Shown: positions 1 through 11,069 of the stretch, piece after piece
Layout: each line of letters opens with the position of its first letter
Numbering within the stretch: position 1 is the stretch's first letter
Source: Enoplolaimus lenunculus
Lineage: Eukaryota > Nematoda > Enoplea > Enoplida > Thoracostomopsidae
Direction: 5' to 3'
Assembly: GCA_030248215.1 (NCBI GenBank)
Contig: JASANG010001433.1
Coordinates: 172,120-236,119 of the forward strand
Length of the DNA: 64,000 bases
Position numbers and translations under genes: made by a program
The notes under the pieces: model-generated
The model's input: only the letters and a program-made list of their open reading frames with translations
The model's database searches: none
Told to the model about the DNA's origin: nothing

Positions 1-437
1 CTAAGCCTAAGCTTAAGAATGACCATAACCCTATCCCTAAGACTAAGCCAAGCCAAAAAACTAGTCTAAAGCTTAAGCTTGCTCTATTGCAGGCAACAGG
101 AAAACGTTCCGTCCCTGATCTTTACATGGGCAAAATAATCTAACAAAAACGTGTCCGTTTCAGAAAAACATTTTACTAAAGAATACCTTACAGTTTAAAC
201 ACACTATAGCAATCTTAGCCATATCACAATGTAAATCACAGTATCGATGCACTAATTGGGCTCACAAAGCCAGTACGGAAAACCCATTATGTAGTGTGCC
301 GTTCCTAGATTTCTGTTCGCTCTTGTAACCAGATTTTGTCCGGAACCAATTCTATAAAATAGGCGTTATGTCGAGATTAAAAGCCTCAATAACCCCGCCT
401 ACGCTAAGCTTAACATTGAGCGGCGTCTTCCCATAGT
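1..437. repeat. Degenerate TTAGGC-type block; no gene seen
   Basis: Positions 1-100 hold irregular CTAAGCC/TAAGCTTAAG words, a decayed (TTAGGC)n-like pattern that recurs at many other places in the window and in one copy belongs to a larger dispersed repeat (18510-18600). The rest of the stretch, up to the stop codon of the next gene, shows no coding signal. It is not a chromosome end, because the pattern is short, degenerate and dispersed. Confidence 0.45.
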
Positions 438-1806
438 TCAACCACCTTCGCTCACAATATTTCTAATCACCTCACCCCCTAAAAACAACCCGCGTGCTGC
501 AAACGGTCTTAGTCCACACGACATCAACTGATTATAAGCAAACCTTTGCAGATCTTTCCGTGTAAAGCCAAGCGGAAATTGGCCCAACTCTAAAGCTGCC
601 AAACTCGACTCGGTATATTCGTGCTCACTGCCACTCTGGGTTCCATCCCGAATCATTGGTGGAGTATTGTTATAATTTCTTGCTTCATCAGTGATCCTAC
701 AAACCGGAGGAGGGGGCATTCTCTGAGCTTGCCTTAATTGATTTCCCTTGGCGTACATCAGTGCCAGCAAACGATTCAACAACCGACTATCCGATTTCCG
801 CTCGTAAATTCTACAAGCGCGAATTTCTGGTCCACAAATGTCTTTGCTATGTTTCGCCCAGGGATCGTTTAATCCACCATTGCAGGGGTTATTTTCTGTC
901 TCAAGGCGTATAACAGTCTTAGTGTTTCGCGACAATTTTCCAGCGCTCGCTTGTAGCCTTCGACTCACAGTTGAAAGCTCATCCACAGCCTCCGTTAATT
1001 GTCCGACAACTTTGCCAAGTGCAACTTTCAATTGTTCTGACAAATCGGCATTTTGTTCCATGCTACTCGCGGTATCTTTCAAATCTATTTCAGATTTTGG
1101 TGTTTCGGTTGATATTTTCTGAGCTTTTGAATGTGGAATTTGAACAGCTTCAGCTGCATTTGATCTAGTTGACGATTTTGAATCTGATATTTCTTGCTGT
1201 CTATCGGTAGCCGTCGTCGCACGCACCAATTTTTCTGGCTGAAAATATATAAATAATTTTGGTGATAATTATGAAGCACAGTGGAACCCACATTCAACAT
1301 TTAAGAACTAAACAAAGAATTAATTGCATCGAAATGAAATGTAGCACGATTATCACAAGGATTGTTTTTGCCAAGTCTACCGCCAGTCACATATCGTAAC
1401 TGTCAAAAAGACTTAAATCTTTATAACCTGCTAAACATGATCTTCAAAGTTTACAGCAATTTTCCATTCAAGATCGCTTTACTGCATTGCACATTTTGTG
1501 ATCCACAACTGTCGCAAATTTTAAAATGCTGTTGATTTATTCACGCTAAAAACCTTTTTCCTAAACTCCATCACGCTTTTACCTGATCATTAACAGACTT
1601 TTTTGTATTTCCACTTGGCATCGTAACTGGTACAGCTACTGGAACACGTTCTGCAGATCCAACGGTGCTATACTCGATATCTATCGTGTCACGCGACATT
1701 TTGCTTATAGTCTCATTGTTCGCAGCGTCAACAACTGCTGATCTATTCTTACGACGATTAAGCATGTCGAGCTCCTCTTGCATATAGAATATAGGAGGCA
1801 GTTCGT
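438..1806 (-). CDS. Unrecognised two-exon protein with polar, coiled-coil-like middle
   Basis: Two exons join in phase 0: 1806-1583 (ATG at 1783) and 1238-438, giving 333 aa. Donor GATCAG|GTAAAA and acceptor TTTTCAG|CCAGAA fit well. I do not recognise the family. The N-terminus has the word MQEELDMLNRRKNRS; the middle (about residues 125-175) is rich in Leu, Ser and charged residues, with LSEQLKVALGKVVGQL and VDELSTVSRRLQ suggesting a helical coiled coil. A later part has a PPPP run, and the C-terminus is DLQRFAYNQLMSCGLRPFAARG. A clean acceptor lies 23 nt before ATG 1783; the reading frame stays open through those 23 nt (ELPPIFY), so either an upstream exon exists or a leader is trans-spliced there. 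The gene lies about 450 bp downstream of the EDEM2 stop on the same strand, so shared transcription is possible. Reality as a gene is likely; function unknown. Confidence 0.7.
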
Positions 1807-1830
1807 CTGAAAACTAATTTTGCCATCCCA
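1807..1830 (-). promoter_or_regulatory. Acceptor site 23 nt upstream of a start codon (cis or trans splice)
   Basis: On the minus strand TTAGTTTTCAG precedes the first visible exon of the unrecognised gene. No convincing upstream exon is visible between here and the EDEM2 stop, most of which is a repeat fragment. A spliced-leader acceptor would explain this, but an upstream exon cannot be excluded. Confidence 0.4.
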
Positions 1831-1984
1831 GTATACAAGGTGCAAAGCGGAACTGGATTATATTGGAATCGGAAAAGCAAATTTATACCGGAATTAGAAC
1901 AGCAAATTTATGCCACAATCGGAACTACAAATTTTATGACTATACTGATAATTTGTACGAACAAGTATATCCTGATTTAGGGCA

Positions 1985-2125
1985 GAGAGACTGTTGGCAG
2001 GGATGGGAGTATCGGTCTCAATCTCGGCAAGTCGTGGCATTTGGCATGTCGGTTTACTACTCGGTCTCGGTTTATGAGTCTCGGAGGTTTGAAACAGAGA
2101 CCAGAAATCGAGGATTCAGCAAATG
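1985..2125. mobile_element. Fragment of the TCTCGG-rich hAT-like MITE family
   Basis: The stretch beginning GGGATGGGAGTATCGGTCTC and running through CTCGGTTTATGAGTCTCGG to AATTGAGGATTCAGCAAATG-like sequence matches the left part of the element at 35686-36231. Only one end is present. Confidence 0.6.
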
Positions 2126-2187
2126 TATCGCTGTATTTGAATTTTGACAGCTAAAAACACAACCAAGGCATAATTTAAAAATACGTT

Positions 2188-2193
2188 TTATTT
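2188..2193 (-). terminator. EDEM2 polyadenylation signal AATAAA
   Basis: The plus strand reads TTTATT here, i.e. AATAAA on the minus strand, about 65 nt past the EDEM2 stop codon. The spacing suits a short 3' UTR. Confidence 0.6.
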
Positions 2194-2257
2194 CAGTAAT
2201 AACTCACAGTAGAGAATACGGTTTATGATTTCAGCAAAATAATCAACAAATTCGAAA

Positions 2258-5200
2258 CTAACTGTCAGGGATCGGATATTGGTCGCCTTGAGTTTCATTT
2301 CCGTCCAATCCAAACAATGTAACTAAGTCCAAGTTGTCTTCAAAGGTATTCAGAATAGACAGTTCACGTTGCCGTTGTACTGAACAGCAATGTAAAAGCG
2401 AAGGATCTATTGGATGGGCTTAAATATTAAAATTCTATAATGAACACATATCACCATTCAATAGTTTTGGCTGAAATTCAAACATTGTTCGCTATATAGA
2501 CTCCTCTTTCTGTTACATAACTTATCGCTAAGCGATAATGAACTATTTAATAACAAAACCTGTAAAAGCGAGCGAACGTTAGCTATAATAATTGCTCTTC
2601 CAATAATTTAGTGTTAAAATAGAAATTTAGCGCTTCCATTTAAGCAATCAATGCTCAGTTTTATGAATTAATCCGGTATCATTTTTACTTTAAGGACCGA
2701 GCATTTTTAAACTAAGATGCACCGTTGTTACGATAGTCAACGAAAAGACTGTCCGAAAAAAGCAACATACCTTCAGTATTAAACACATAACCACCGGTCT
2801 CAATTACACACGTCCCAGATGGTGTATCAATAACCCTGCCATGTGCGCCAGGATTATGAATGAAATTGTTTGGATCGAACAACAAATAGAGATATTTTGT
2901 AGTTTCAGATAAGAAAAACGATTCCATTCTGTCTTCGATTTTGTGATCTTTTACGTTCACAACCTGGACAAATAACGGCAGAAACGGTGTTATGTAAAAC
3001 TCGGAAGTATTTATTACAAATACTTTCTGTTTAACTAGAATTATACAGAATCCACAAAAATTTGTGCACAGCAGATAATTTTTTGTACTAAACACATCTA
3101 TTTATACACATTTCAAGCTGTTTCCAGGGTGCCCGCGGTTTTGCAGGCTCAATTTTTCAGGTTTTTTCAGGTGTTTTACCAAATTTTTCAAGTTTTTTTC
3201 AAAATTGTTTTCAGGTTCTTTTAGGCAAAATCAGGTTTTTTCAGGTTTTTTCAGGTCGCGGGCACCCTGTGTTTCGTTTTCATAAATTAGCAGACCCATG
3301 CTTTCATTCTGTTTTTCAAGTTCTGTTTTCTTTTTCTGACTTCTCTGCTCCAAATAAATCTAAAACACTGGTACTTAGTTCATCAAAGTCGTCTGCATCT
3401 AATTATTTACATGCTCAATAAATTACATACAACATAGACACACGAGCACGAACAATTTAAATTTCATAAGAAACCAGAACTAACCGTCGCGTATCCGCAC
3501 TTAGTTTTCGTACTGTGCTCAATAGCTTCAATCACTTGTTCAGCAATCCTCAAAATTATCGGATCTCGTGTCGCTTGATACGCATAAAACAAGCTTTCAA
3601 CAAATTCTGAAACAACTAATTTAAAACATTTTGAGCAATTCCATATTCACTTGACATCATAAAATCTTTGCTTCAGGGCATAAAAATGAACACGAAATTT
3701 TATCGCAGCACTGCAATGAAAAACAATCTTCATTTTAAATCATGTCCAACTGAAACCAATGAGCACATATCATCGCTTAATTGAGATTACCAAGGGTAAG
3801 ATTCACCGGGTTTTGAAGTCAGACAACAAACAATACTTTTACCTGGTCTCAGCGGGTACCCGCTGCGCTTATTAACTGCTTCCATTGTTGGAACATTGAA
3901 AAACTCTGGTGAAAATCCGTACTGTTTTAGTACAAGATGGTAATTAGTAATAATTCGCATCGCTTCATCAACATCGCCGACAAGAGTCTAAAACCACAAC
4001 CAGAGTGTAAGAGAATTTTAAAAATGTAGAAAATGAAACCGAAAAATAAAGAGAAAGCCGTAAACAAAACTTAGGGAGGCGCTATACTTTTGATAGCGTC
4101 TGTCACCGAGCGGTATCGCAAGTGAATTACTCACGTACGATAATGTATAGTGACGGATGTCGCCGCATAAGCATAGCGTCACCATTAGTCAGTCAAATAT
4201 TCAGCTTGCAAGTACTGACTTTATCAAAACAAAGTGCTATATGCCTTCATGTTTCCAGCAAAACAAACACAAGGGGAACAAACATACCGAATGCGAACAG
4301 GCGTTAACGTCTTTTTAAACTAAATTCTACAATACGTAAATCTCATTGAAACACAAACTGGTACACTTTGCGAATACAGAAGACACACAATTCCCAGCTT
4401 ATCCACAGGACGAGCTATACCAGTTAGATATCACTGCAAGTGTTGCCTACACCAATTTCAGGCACTTCTCATTGAAAAATATCTCACCAATACTCCAGGC
4501 CAAAACTGTTCGAGAGACTGAAAGACAGGCATTGTAACGTGACCTTTGGCCATCGACACCCAAAAGAACCAGTCTTCATGCTGAATGTGTTCTTGAATCG
4601 CAGCTTTATAATCTGAAAATGAACTAGCAGACTGAACGCAAGCACAACAAAAACGCAATATTCAAACGAAATATATTATATAGCAACACACAATTAAGAA
4701 AAAATAGCATTCTTGTTGGTCTTACTCTTGCATTTAGTCTCATTGCATATACACACAATGCTATGGTAATATTGAGTTAAAACCAAGAGTCAACAACTGT
4801 TAACGGTAAATAACTTTAAACATATGAATCTTAAAAACATACCATTAAATTGCCTCATCAAATCCGGTCTATTGAACAATATAGAGCCTTTGATTAAATA
4901 CTCAAAATACGAATCGACTCCAGCACCGATTCCCGCGTCAGTTGCAGTCCATTGGCCAGTTTGTACATTGACATGATTTCCGACCTGTGTAAGTCAGGGT
5001 GACAACAATAGTTCGGATCCGGATTCGGCAAAAATTTAATTCAAGTTCGGAATCGCTTGTAAAAACCGAATTCAATAATGTTCTACAATTGCTATTGATC
5101 CATTTGCTCAGTTTGTACATTGACATGATTTCCCACCAGGGCAAGCCCGGGTGGCAAGAACAGTTCGGACTCAGCAATAATTTGCGGCTTGTTTTCAGTT

Positions 5201-8200
5201 ATGTTATAGACAAACCAAAAGTCGCATTCAACAATGGTTCGCAATATATGCTTACAAATTTAAATAAAAGAAATTTTATATAACTTATTTATAAATCATT
5301 ATGTTTTGTTTCTGGTCACAAATCACAGAACTGAGTTCGGGCACAAAAAATAATTGCGTTTACGAAAAAAGTAGATTTGCTGGAATAATAAATGTTATTA
5401 CTCCTGCAGTTCGAAAGGCAGTGTTCTAATTTTAGTAAGTTGGCATTCTGAAGCAAATTATAGTTACATCAGAAATCACGGTTCGGATTCGAATCCGGCA
5501 AATTAGTAATAGATTCGGATTCGGGCAAATCGTGAATTCGGTACAACCCTCTCGTAAGTAACAACATTCTTCGATCATTGCAAAACACTTTGATAAGGTT
5601 CAGCTATGTATTTAGCAGAATATAGACAAAATCCAATCCAATCAGAATTCATATTTATATAACGTTCCGCTTCTGATTACTAATATATCTTTAACATGAA
5701 TCGCTGTTTTGAATTTCTTTCCGCTTTACACCCTGGATTTGAACGCATTTTATTTGATAATCACATAAGAAATGCACATTATAAATGGTTCACTATAATT
5801 CGTTACCTTAAAAATCGCTGTGAAAAGCTATGAGAGCAAACTGTTATACATCATTGGAAAGCATCATAAAAACAAACTATCATACCAGTCCAATAGGCGA
5901 CCTCAGTCTCCATAACTCAGCAAGTGCTTTCAACGCAACTCTTTCATAATGAGCATTTCCAGTTAATCTTGATAGCGATGCAAACTCTAGCAGATATGTT
6001 CCTACTCCGGCTGTACACGTTATTGGAGTTTCAAGCTTGTGTACACCATAACGCAAGTTAATTGTGCCGTATGGCATACCGGTCCATGTATTGAAAGCTA
6101 AACACAAAACAAAAATACAATTGTCGGTATTCTCAAGGGTCCAGCACGAACCGGGCTAAAAATTTATCACATTTCGTCTTCAATCTGCGCAAATTCAGCG
6201 CCGCTACTCTGGTAGTTAGACATATTTGCTCACTGGACATAAGTGCAACAATTCTGCCTCACCTTTCGCTATGTCTGGGTTGAGACACATTCTCAGACAG
6301 ATTTGTTCAATTCTAATCAGAGTGCGTCCGGATATCCAGCTCCGGCTACAGCAACCCATGGAACTGAAGAAAGGGTTGTTAGCTACGTTCTGATATCTGA
6401 ATGTCATTTAGTATTAGATTTTAATTACCTATACGGCTCCGACATTTTTTGCTATCCGGTCGTACCCTGATTCTAACCTGTCCTCATTTTCTAAAATAAT
6501 TGTACAGATCATAGATTTCTTACCTGGAAGCAGTTTGTTTGCTACTTTTTCCGCCAATCGCAGTAATGGACCGTTACACGGCCAACCGTCTTCAATCATA
6601 ATTCCCGCAACACCAGACAACATATGTGCTGATAACAGCCCACCAACGACTAAATCAGTAAATACAATGCACGATTAAATAACTAACTATTGCATTTACG
6701 AGCATACAAGGCATTCTTTTCCAGAAGACTGAAAACGATCTCCGCAAAATATATACATATTAGAGATGCCCCGGTTCCTGGTGCCGGCACCGGTACCTAA
6801 CAAGGGGCCATTTTTTACATTTGAGTCGCATGAAAACAATCATATCACGCTTGGTTCTCGTTTCAAAAATACGAAATCATAAGAAAATAGTGTACAGCTC
6901 ATTTTTTTATTTTCCACGGTTTGCTGTACATACTAGACAACATATTTACGAATTGCGTTTATTACAGCTCATATTGATAGTTACAATTACGTGTTAGTGT
7001 GCTAAAACCATTTTGGAGTATGCATATAATTTTCAGAAAAAATAAAACGCTCCTTATATATAACTACTGACCACACTAAAACAGCATAGCAAATCTATGT
7101 ATATGTACCTCGAATATTTGTTTCGAACACAGAAACATTGACGTTAGCATCGAAATCAATTCTGTCAAGCACAAGTATCGACGCGCGTTCAAATTCACTC
7201 GAGTTACCCATAATTACGAGCGTATCAAGAGCGTCAATCAATGTTAGAGAAAAACTATAAATGTCACACAAAAATACTGACTGAACAAAGTCATATACGT
7301 TTCAATATTTTATATATAAGTCCAGTATATAAATATAACTAATGTTATGAATAAGCAAAACATCAAATGAAATGTATATAATCATAGATTTTACGTACAT
7401 ATATTTTTAACAAACCGATGTGTCAAACGTAAACCACTCGATGCGAAAATGTAAACCACTAACCTGCCCCACGTATCCATTCCCGAACAAGTTAATGGCT
7501 TAAGTTCGTCGAATGGAAATCCATAGTCAAGATACCCATTGTAGGCGTGGTAGAACATCGATTTTACTTTCTCCCTAAAAACGTAATTACTTAACAGACT
7601 CTATTAACAAATAGGTAAATGCGCAATCAACAATATTCAACACGGTAAAGTGGGACCGGGACTTCAGATGTTTTAAATTAGGGATGTGCCGATACCAAAT
7701 TTTTTGCCGATGTCGAATAATCGGCACATCCCTATTCTAAATTAAGCAGCTGGAGAAGCAGGCCTACACAGCAGCATCGAACTTGCAGCCTACAGATTCC
7801 AAGCAAGCGATCTACCACTGCGCCCGTAGCCCGCCCCTCCAACTACCTTTTTCGTCGACTATACGTGTCGACCGTATGCTGCCGACTACCATACATACAG
7901 TGCATTGCACTGTATTGCATGTGCACATAATGATCAAGCATGTCTCACAGGCTTACACGCCCCAATTTTCAACAAATTCGTCCCTTGACCGTGCGTCCAC
8001 CCTATTTTCGACTGTATACCGTGTTTCAAGCGCGGCATTTTACCATTGCGCTCACAGCGCGGCAATTTACCATTGCGCTTACAGCGTAGCCCACATGTCA
8101 GTCTAGGTAGGAACCATCAGACATTTTTAAACGCGTAGCTGGAAAAGCCGCCTACAGAGAACAAACCAAACTAGCGGCCTTAGGATTCCGAGGCAAGCAC

Positions 8201-8518
8201 TCTACCACAGGGCCACATAGCCTAGCCTGCCTCTCGGTTCTCCAACTACTTTCATCGTCGACAATATATGTCTACCGCATAGTGACGGCAAGCATAATAC
8301 ACAATGTGCATTATATATTGCATATGCACCTGGACCAGTATGTCTCATATGCTCTGTACAATCAAATGAATAAAAGTATACTAAAACATCGGTCTAAAAT
8401 ATGATGCTAATATTTACCTGTAGTAGTTTATTCTATCTTTTGGATACTCGTCTGCCCCAAAACCACCTTCTACGCAGTATAAAACCACTAGACATATCAC
8501 TGTGATCACAATCCTCAT
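2258..8518 (-). CDS. EDEM2: EDEM2, ER degradation-enhancing alpha-mannosidase-like protein
   Basis: Eleven exons: 8518-8418, 7574-7464, 7254-7109, 6649-6524, 6097-5886, 4984-4843, 4612-4488, 3987-3843, 3606-3485, 2963-2771, 2418-2258. They total 1584 nt, 527 aa plus stop, with all phases consistent. Family role: glycosyl hydrolase 47 in the ER lumen that starts mannose trimming of misfolded glycoproteins for ER-associated degradation. The N-terminus [19 protein letters not shown] is a signal peptide. GH47 signatures are seen at VFETNIR (113-119), [11 protein letters not shown] (252-262), [10 protein letters not shown] (422-431) and VFNTE (470-474), so the acidic catalytic and Ca-binding positions look intact. 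[18 protein letters not shown] and [15 protein letters not shown] match EDEM2 best among EDEM1-3. The human protein is 578 aa and has a longer tail; this one ends DQYPIPDS with no KDEL-type signal. Introns carry a MITE (3125-3269), an exon-6 partial duplication and tRNA-derived SINEs. Confidence 0.96.
3125..3269. mobile_element. 145-bp MITE with CAGGGTGCCCGCG inverted ends and TTTTCAGG core
   Basis: The left end CAGGGTGCCCGCG and the right end CGCGGGCACCCTG are perfect inverted repeats. The interior is built from TTTTTTCAGG repeats. The 6-bp word TGTTTC flanks both sides (3119-3124 and 3270-3275), a likely target-site duplication. It lies in an EDEM2 intron. Confidence 0.8.
4952..5166. repeat. 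Direct duplication of the 5' part of EDEM2 exon 6 with its flank
   Basis: The stretch 4952-5015 (start of exon 6 plus the adjacent intron reading GGGTGACAACAATAGTTCGG) is repeated in diverged form at 5103-5166, about 151 bp away. The copy keeps TTTGTACATTGACATGATTTC, so it encodes a partial copy of GNHVNVQT. It has no AG acceptor where the real exon has one (CTTGCCCTG| instead of TTACACAG|), so it is probably not used. Confidence 0.7.
4995..5553. mobile_element. MITE-like element with TTCGGATTCGG repeats
   Basis: The interval starts CAGGGTGACAACAATAGTTCGG and ends GAATTCGGTACAACCCT, inverted ends like those of the other CAGGGT families in the window. Subterminal copies of ATTCGGATTCGG are present. 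It overlaps the exon-6 duplication, so its left end is doubled. Confidence 0.5.
7679..7734. mobile_element. 56-bp hAT-like MITE, TAGGGATGTGCCGA ends
   Basis: A minimal element: TAGGGATGTGCCGATACC at the left and AATCGGCACATCCCTA at the right. The flanks TTTTAAAT and TTCTAAAT match 7 of 8 bases, an 8-bp target duplication typical of hAT elements. It is in the first EDEM2 intron. Confidence 0.75.
7741..8110 (-). repeat. tRNA-derived SINE, copy 1
   Basis: On the minus strand an A-box-like GGGCGCAGTGGTAGATCGCTT and a B-box-like AAGTTCGATGC lie about 45 bases apart, as in a tRNA. The tail shares with copy 2 the words CGTCGAC.AT, TGCATTGCAC and TGTCTCA. It is in EDEM2 intron 1. Confidence 0.6.
8128..8370 (-). 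repeat. tRNA-derived SINE, copy 2
   Basis: The minus strand carries CTGTGGTAGAGTGCTTGCCTC, a good tRNA A-box region, followed by CCGCTAGTTTGG in B-box position. It is aligned with copy 1 immediately upstream, in the same orientation, and is diverged from it. It is in EDEM2 intron 1. Confidence 0.6.
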
Positions 8519-8616
8519 CGAAATCAACAATGTTTATATATAAGAGATTTAATCAAATTCAGCAAGACACTGATCAACCAATAGGTTAGCTAGAATATGA
8601 TCCAAAACTAATAATA

Positions 8617-9024
8617 TAGGGATGTGCCGATTAATCGGCATCGGCAATATTCGGCAGGTTTCCTGAGTACCGGCATCGGCACTGAAAAAAATGCCGATAC
8701 TTTTTGTCAATTTGAATGCTATCAATTTCATTCCTGGGCGCATATCAGTGTGTTCGATCAGAAAAACTGATAATGTTTCTTGCGTTTGTGCTTGAAAAAT
8801 TAATTGAAATAAACCGTTCGTCCAAAATTATAATCGCTTGTGACGGTTAGGGTTTAAGTCTTCATATAAAGAAATGATGTAATGTAGTATCCTATCTGTT
8901 TATTAAGCATGGTGTACTAAAGTTGGAATCGGCATCGGCATCGGTTCGGCATCGGCAAAATTTCAAAATAAAAATCGGCCTCGGCATCGGCAAAATTTTG
9001 GTATCGGCAGTCGGCACATCCCTA
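8617..9024. mobile_element. 408-bp hAT-like MITE with ATCGGC subterminal repeats
   Basis: The ends TAGGGATGTGCCGA and TCGGCACATCCCTA are inverted. ATCGGC/GGCATC words are packed in the first 80 and last 90 bases. Flanks CTAATAAT and CTAATGAA resemble an imperfect 8-bp duplication. It lies about 100 bp upstream of the EDEM2 start codon, so it could touch the promoter. Confidence 0.75.
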
Positions 9025-10558
9025 CTAATGAATCCCTACTAATGAACAGGACTTCAACGTTCAAAAACCTGAATACAAAACATTCAGTATTTTGGAAGCA
9101 ATTTTGTTGGTTTTTTCTGAATTTTATTGAACTTTAAGCATTGAAAATTTTTGTTAAATAAATATTGCTAGCCTGCCTTTCCTACCATAGCAAACTACCA
9201 TCACTGGCTTGTCAGCAGTTTAGTTATGTTGTTTTTCAATGGCTGTTTTACTAATTTTTTCAATTGTTTACGTGGAGAGCATTTCGTCTCGCACGGCGAA
9301 ACGGTTAGCGAGTGTATAGCTTGGAGTTATTTTTCTTTTAAAAATGTGTGTTCTGTCTGCAACTAACAATCAACTCAATATTTTGATATGAAATCTGTTA
9401 GTAAGATCGACGGAGCAGCTTCGTATAAAGCTTATGTCACAACGTTGCGCTTGTGTCAGACAAGAACCTCGCAATGAAACAACGTCAACTTTACGCGAAG
9501 AGTCAGGGTGCAACCTGTATTCCGATTCCGATTAGAATACCTATTCAAAATGAGTCCTAACTGCGTTTCTGATTGCACAATCAATCGCGATTGGAATTTC
9601 GACTTTTAATTTTGGGCTTACTTGTGATATCATGAATAAAAATACTTTATCATTTATCTATTAAATTGTTTTCGATGAGTTAGCTGATCAATAATTGATT
9701 GTAGCTTAGTTTTACAGAACCAAAAAATGACTGTCAATTTGCTCAAGCGACATTTTTCAAAATTGTTGTCAGCCAACTGACACCATAAATCAATATTATA
9801 CTTACTTAATATCGGGTGGGTGCCATTGTGCACTCTGTGTCACACTGGTGCCCACGCTCGGCGTCCCTTGAGGTACTAGCTATGTCGTTTCCTTGGCGTG
9901 CAAACCTTCCCCGTCTCAGTCTCCGTCTAAGTATCATGATTCATATCATACATAACAGGTGTTGTTTTAGTCTTGCCACAGCACTTGCTCATTTGTCAAA
10001 TAGTTGTGCTTTATCTATTTCTGCCATAATTCTCTTAAACTTATTGTATTTTCGGCCAGTTATTACGTGCATTTTATTACATATATTCTATATTGTCTTC
10101 TGGTACTAAAACCCCACTTTCCTACCAAATTTCATGCGCTCAATTCAATGCGCTATCCCGTTTTTGCGAATTCATTCCCCTTTGCCCCTTCTGTGCCAAT
10201 TCTCACGTCATATTTTCTGTGATCTCTTGTGTAAGTATTCTTATGTTTTCAGGCTCCGCATTACCATTTCCTACTAACTTCCAGGTGTTTATTCCATTCG
10301 CACCTTATTTTGTGTCAATTCTGAGCCCACTTGTTTTAATTTGCCATATTCTTCTTTTCTGCATTTGTTAATTAATTGGTAGTAAAACGGATGAACAGCG
10401 TCTTGTAACCGCGTACGAGCCGTAGGATTGTGTAAAATTCCATCACAACTGTTCCAAAATCGACCGCAAACCAGACCACACCTGCCTTCGGATTGGTCGA
10501 AAATCCCAGTTTTTGACCAGTCCCAACCTCACACTTAATATAAATTATTTGCATTGTG
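9025..10558. other. Intergenic DNA, no gene supported
   Basis: Short open frames occur on both strands (for example 9816-10371) but I see no conserved protein, no good splice sites and no family signature. Around 9505-9560 a degenerate end of an ATTCCGATTCCG-type MITE is visible. 10380-10560 shares GACTGGTCAAAAAC-type wording with 38740-38840 and 41020-41110, a dispersed repeat. Confidence 0.5.
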
Positions 10559-10691
10559 ATAAGTTGGGTTAGCTAGGGTACGACGGTTTTTAGTTCTATT
10601 TCAGCAACTAAAAATTAGGGACGTTTCCAGAAGGTTCCGAACTCGATCGACCGATTATCAGTCCATCGCGCTAGCCACTGAGCCACGCCGC
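10559..10691 (-). repeat. tRNA-derived SINE, inverted copy (left)
   Basis: On the minus strand GCGGCGTGGCTCAGTGGCTA (A-box) and TCGATCGAGTTCGGAACC (B-box) flank an anticodon-loop-like GGACTGATAATC. The tail is shared with the copy at 10931-11069. The tRNA part cannot fold fully, so it is SINE-derived rather than a functional tRNA. Confidence 0.65.
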
Positions 10692-10930
10692 TTCACAATA
10701 AACTGCTGAGTTTTTTTCTGTTTTTATGCTTTGTAAGAACCTCAACATTATACACATGTCACTACATATGCAGCAGTAATTTTTACCGATGTGCAGCATC
10801 AGAATGAGGTTATTACTTGTCTCTATGCATCCGCATGTTTCATGTAAAAACCTGGAACAAACAAGATACATGTATATGTTGAGGTTCTTATAAAGCATAA
10901 AAACAGAAAAGCTCAGCAGTTGGTTGAGAC
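10692..10930. repeat. Inverted arms joining two divergent SINEs
   Basis: 10692-10760 and 10860-10928 are inverted copies of each other (AAAAACAGAAAA, GCATAAAAACAG and GAGGTTCTTA words in both arms) around a non-repeated centre. With the SINEs on both sides the whole palindrome runs from about 10559 to 11069. Confidence 0.65.
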
Positions 10931-11069
10931 GCGGCGTGGCTCAGTGGCTAGCGCGGTGGACTGATAATCTGTCAACCGAGTTTGAAACATCCTGGTAACG
11001 TCCCTTATTTTCAGCTGCTGAGCACTCAGAACTAAAAACTGTGGTACTCTAGCCTACTCACTTATCACG
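10931..11069 (+). repeat. tRNA-derived SINE, direct copy (right)
   Basis: GCGGCGTGGCTCAGTGGCTA starts the element, followed by GGTGGACTGATAATCTGTCA, then a decayed B-box CCGAGTTTGAAACATCC and the same tail (AACGTCCCT, AACTAAAAACTG, CTTATCAC) as the left copy. It may derive from an Ile-type tRNA, but the anticodon reading is not secure. Confidence 0.65.

Noticed and set aside
1-100. A chromosome end
   Set aside because: The TTAGGC-like words are few, degenerate and found in many internal places.
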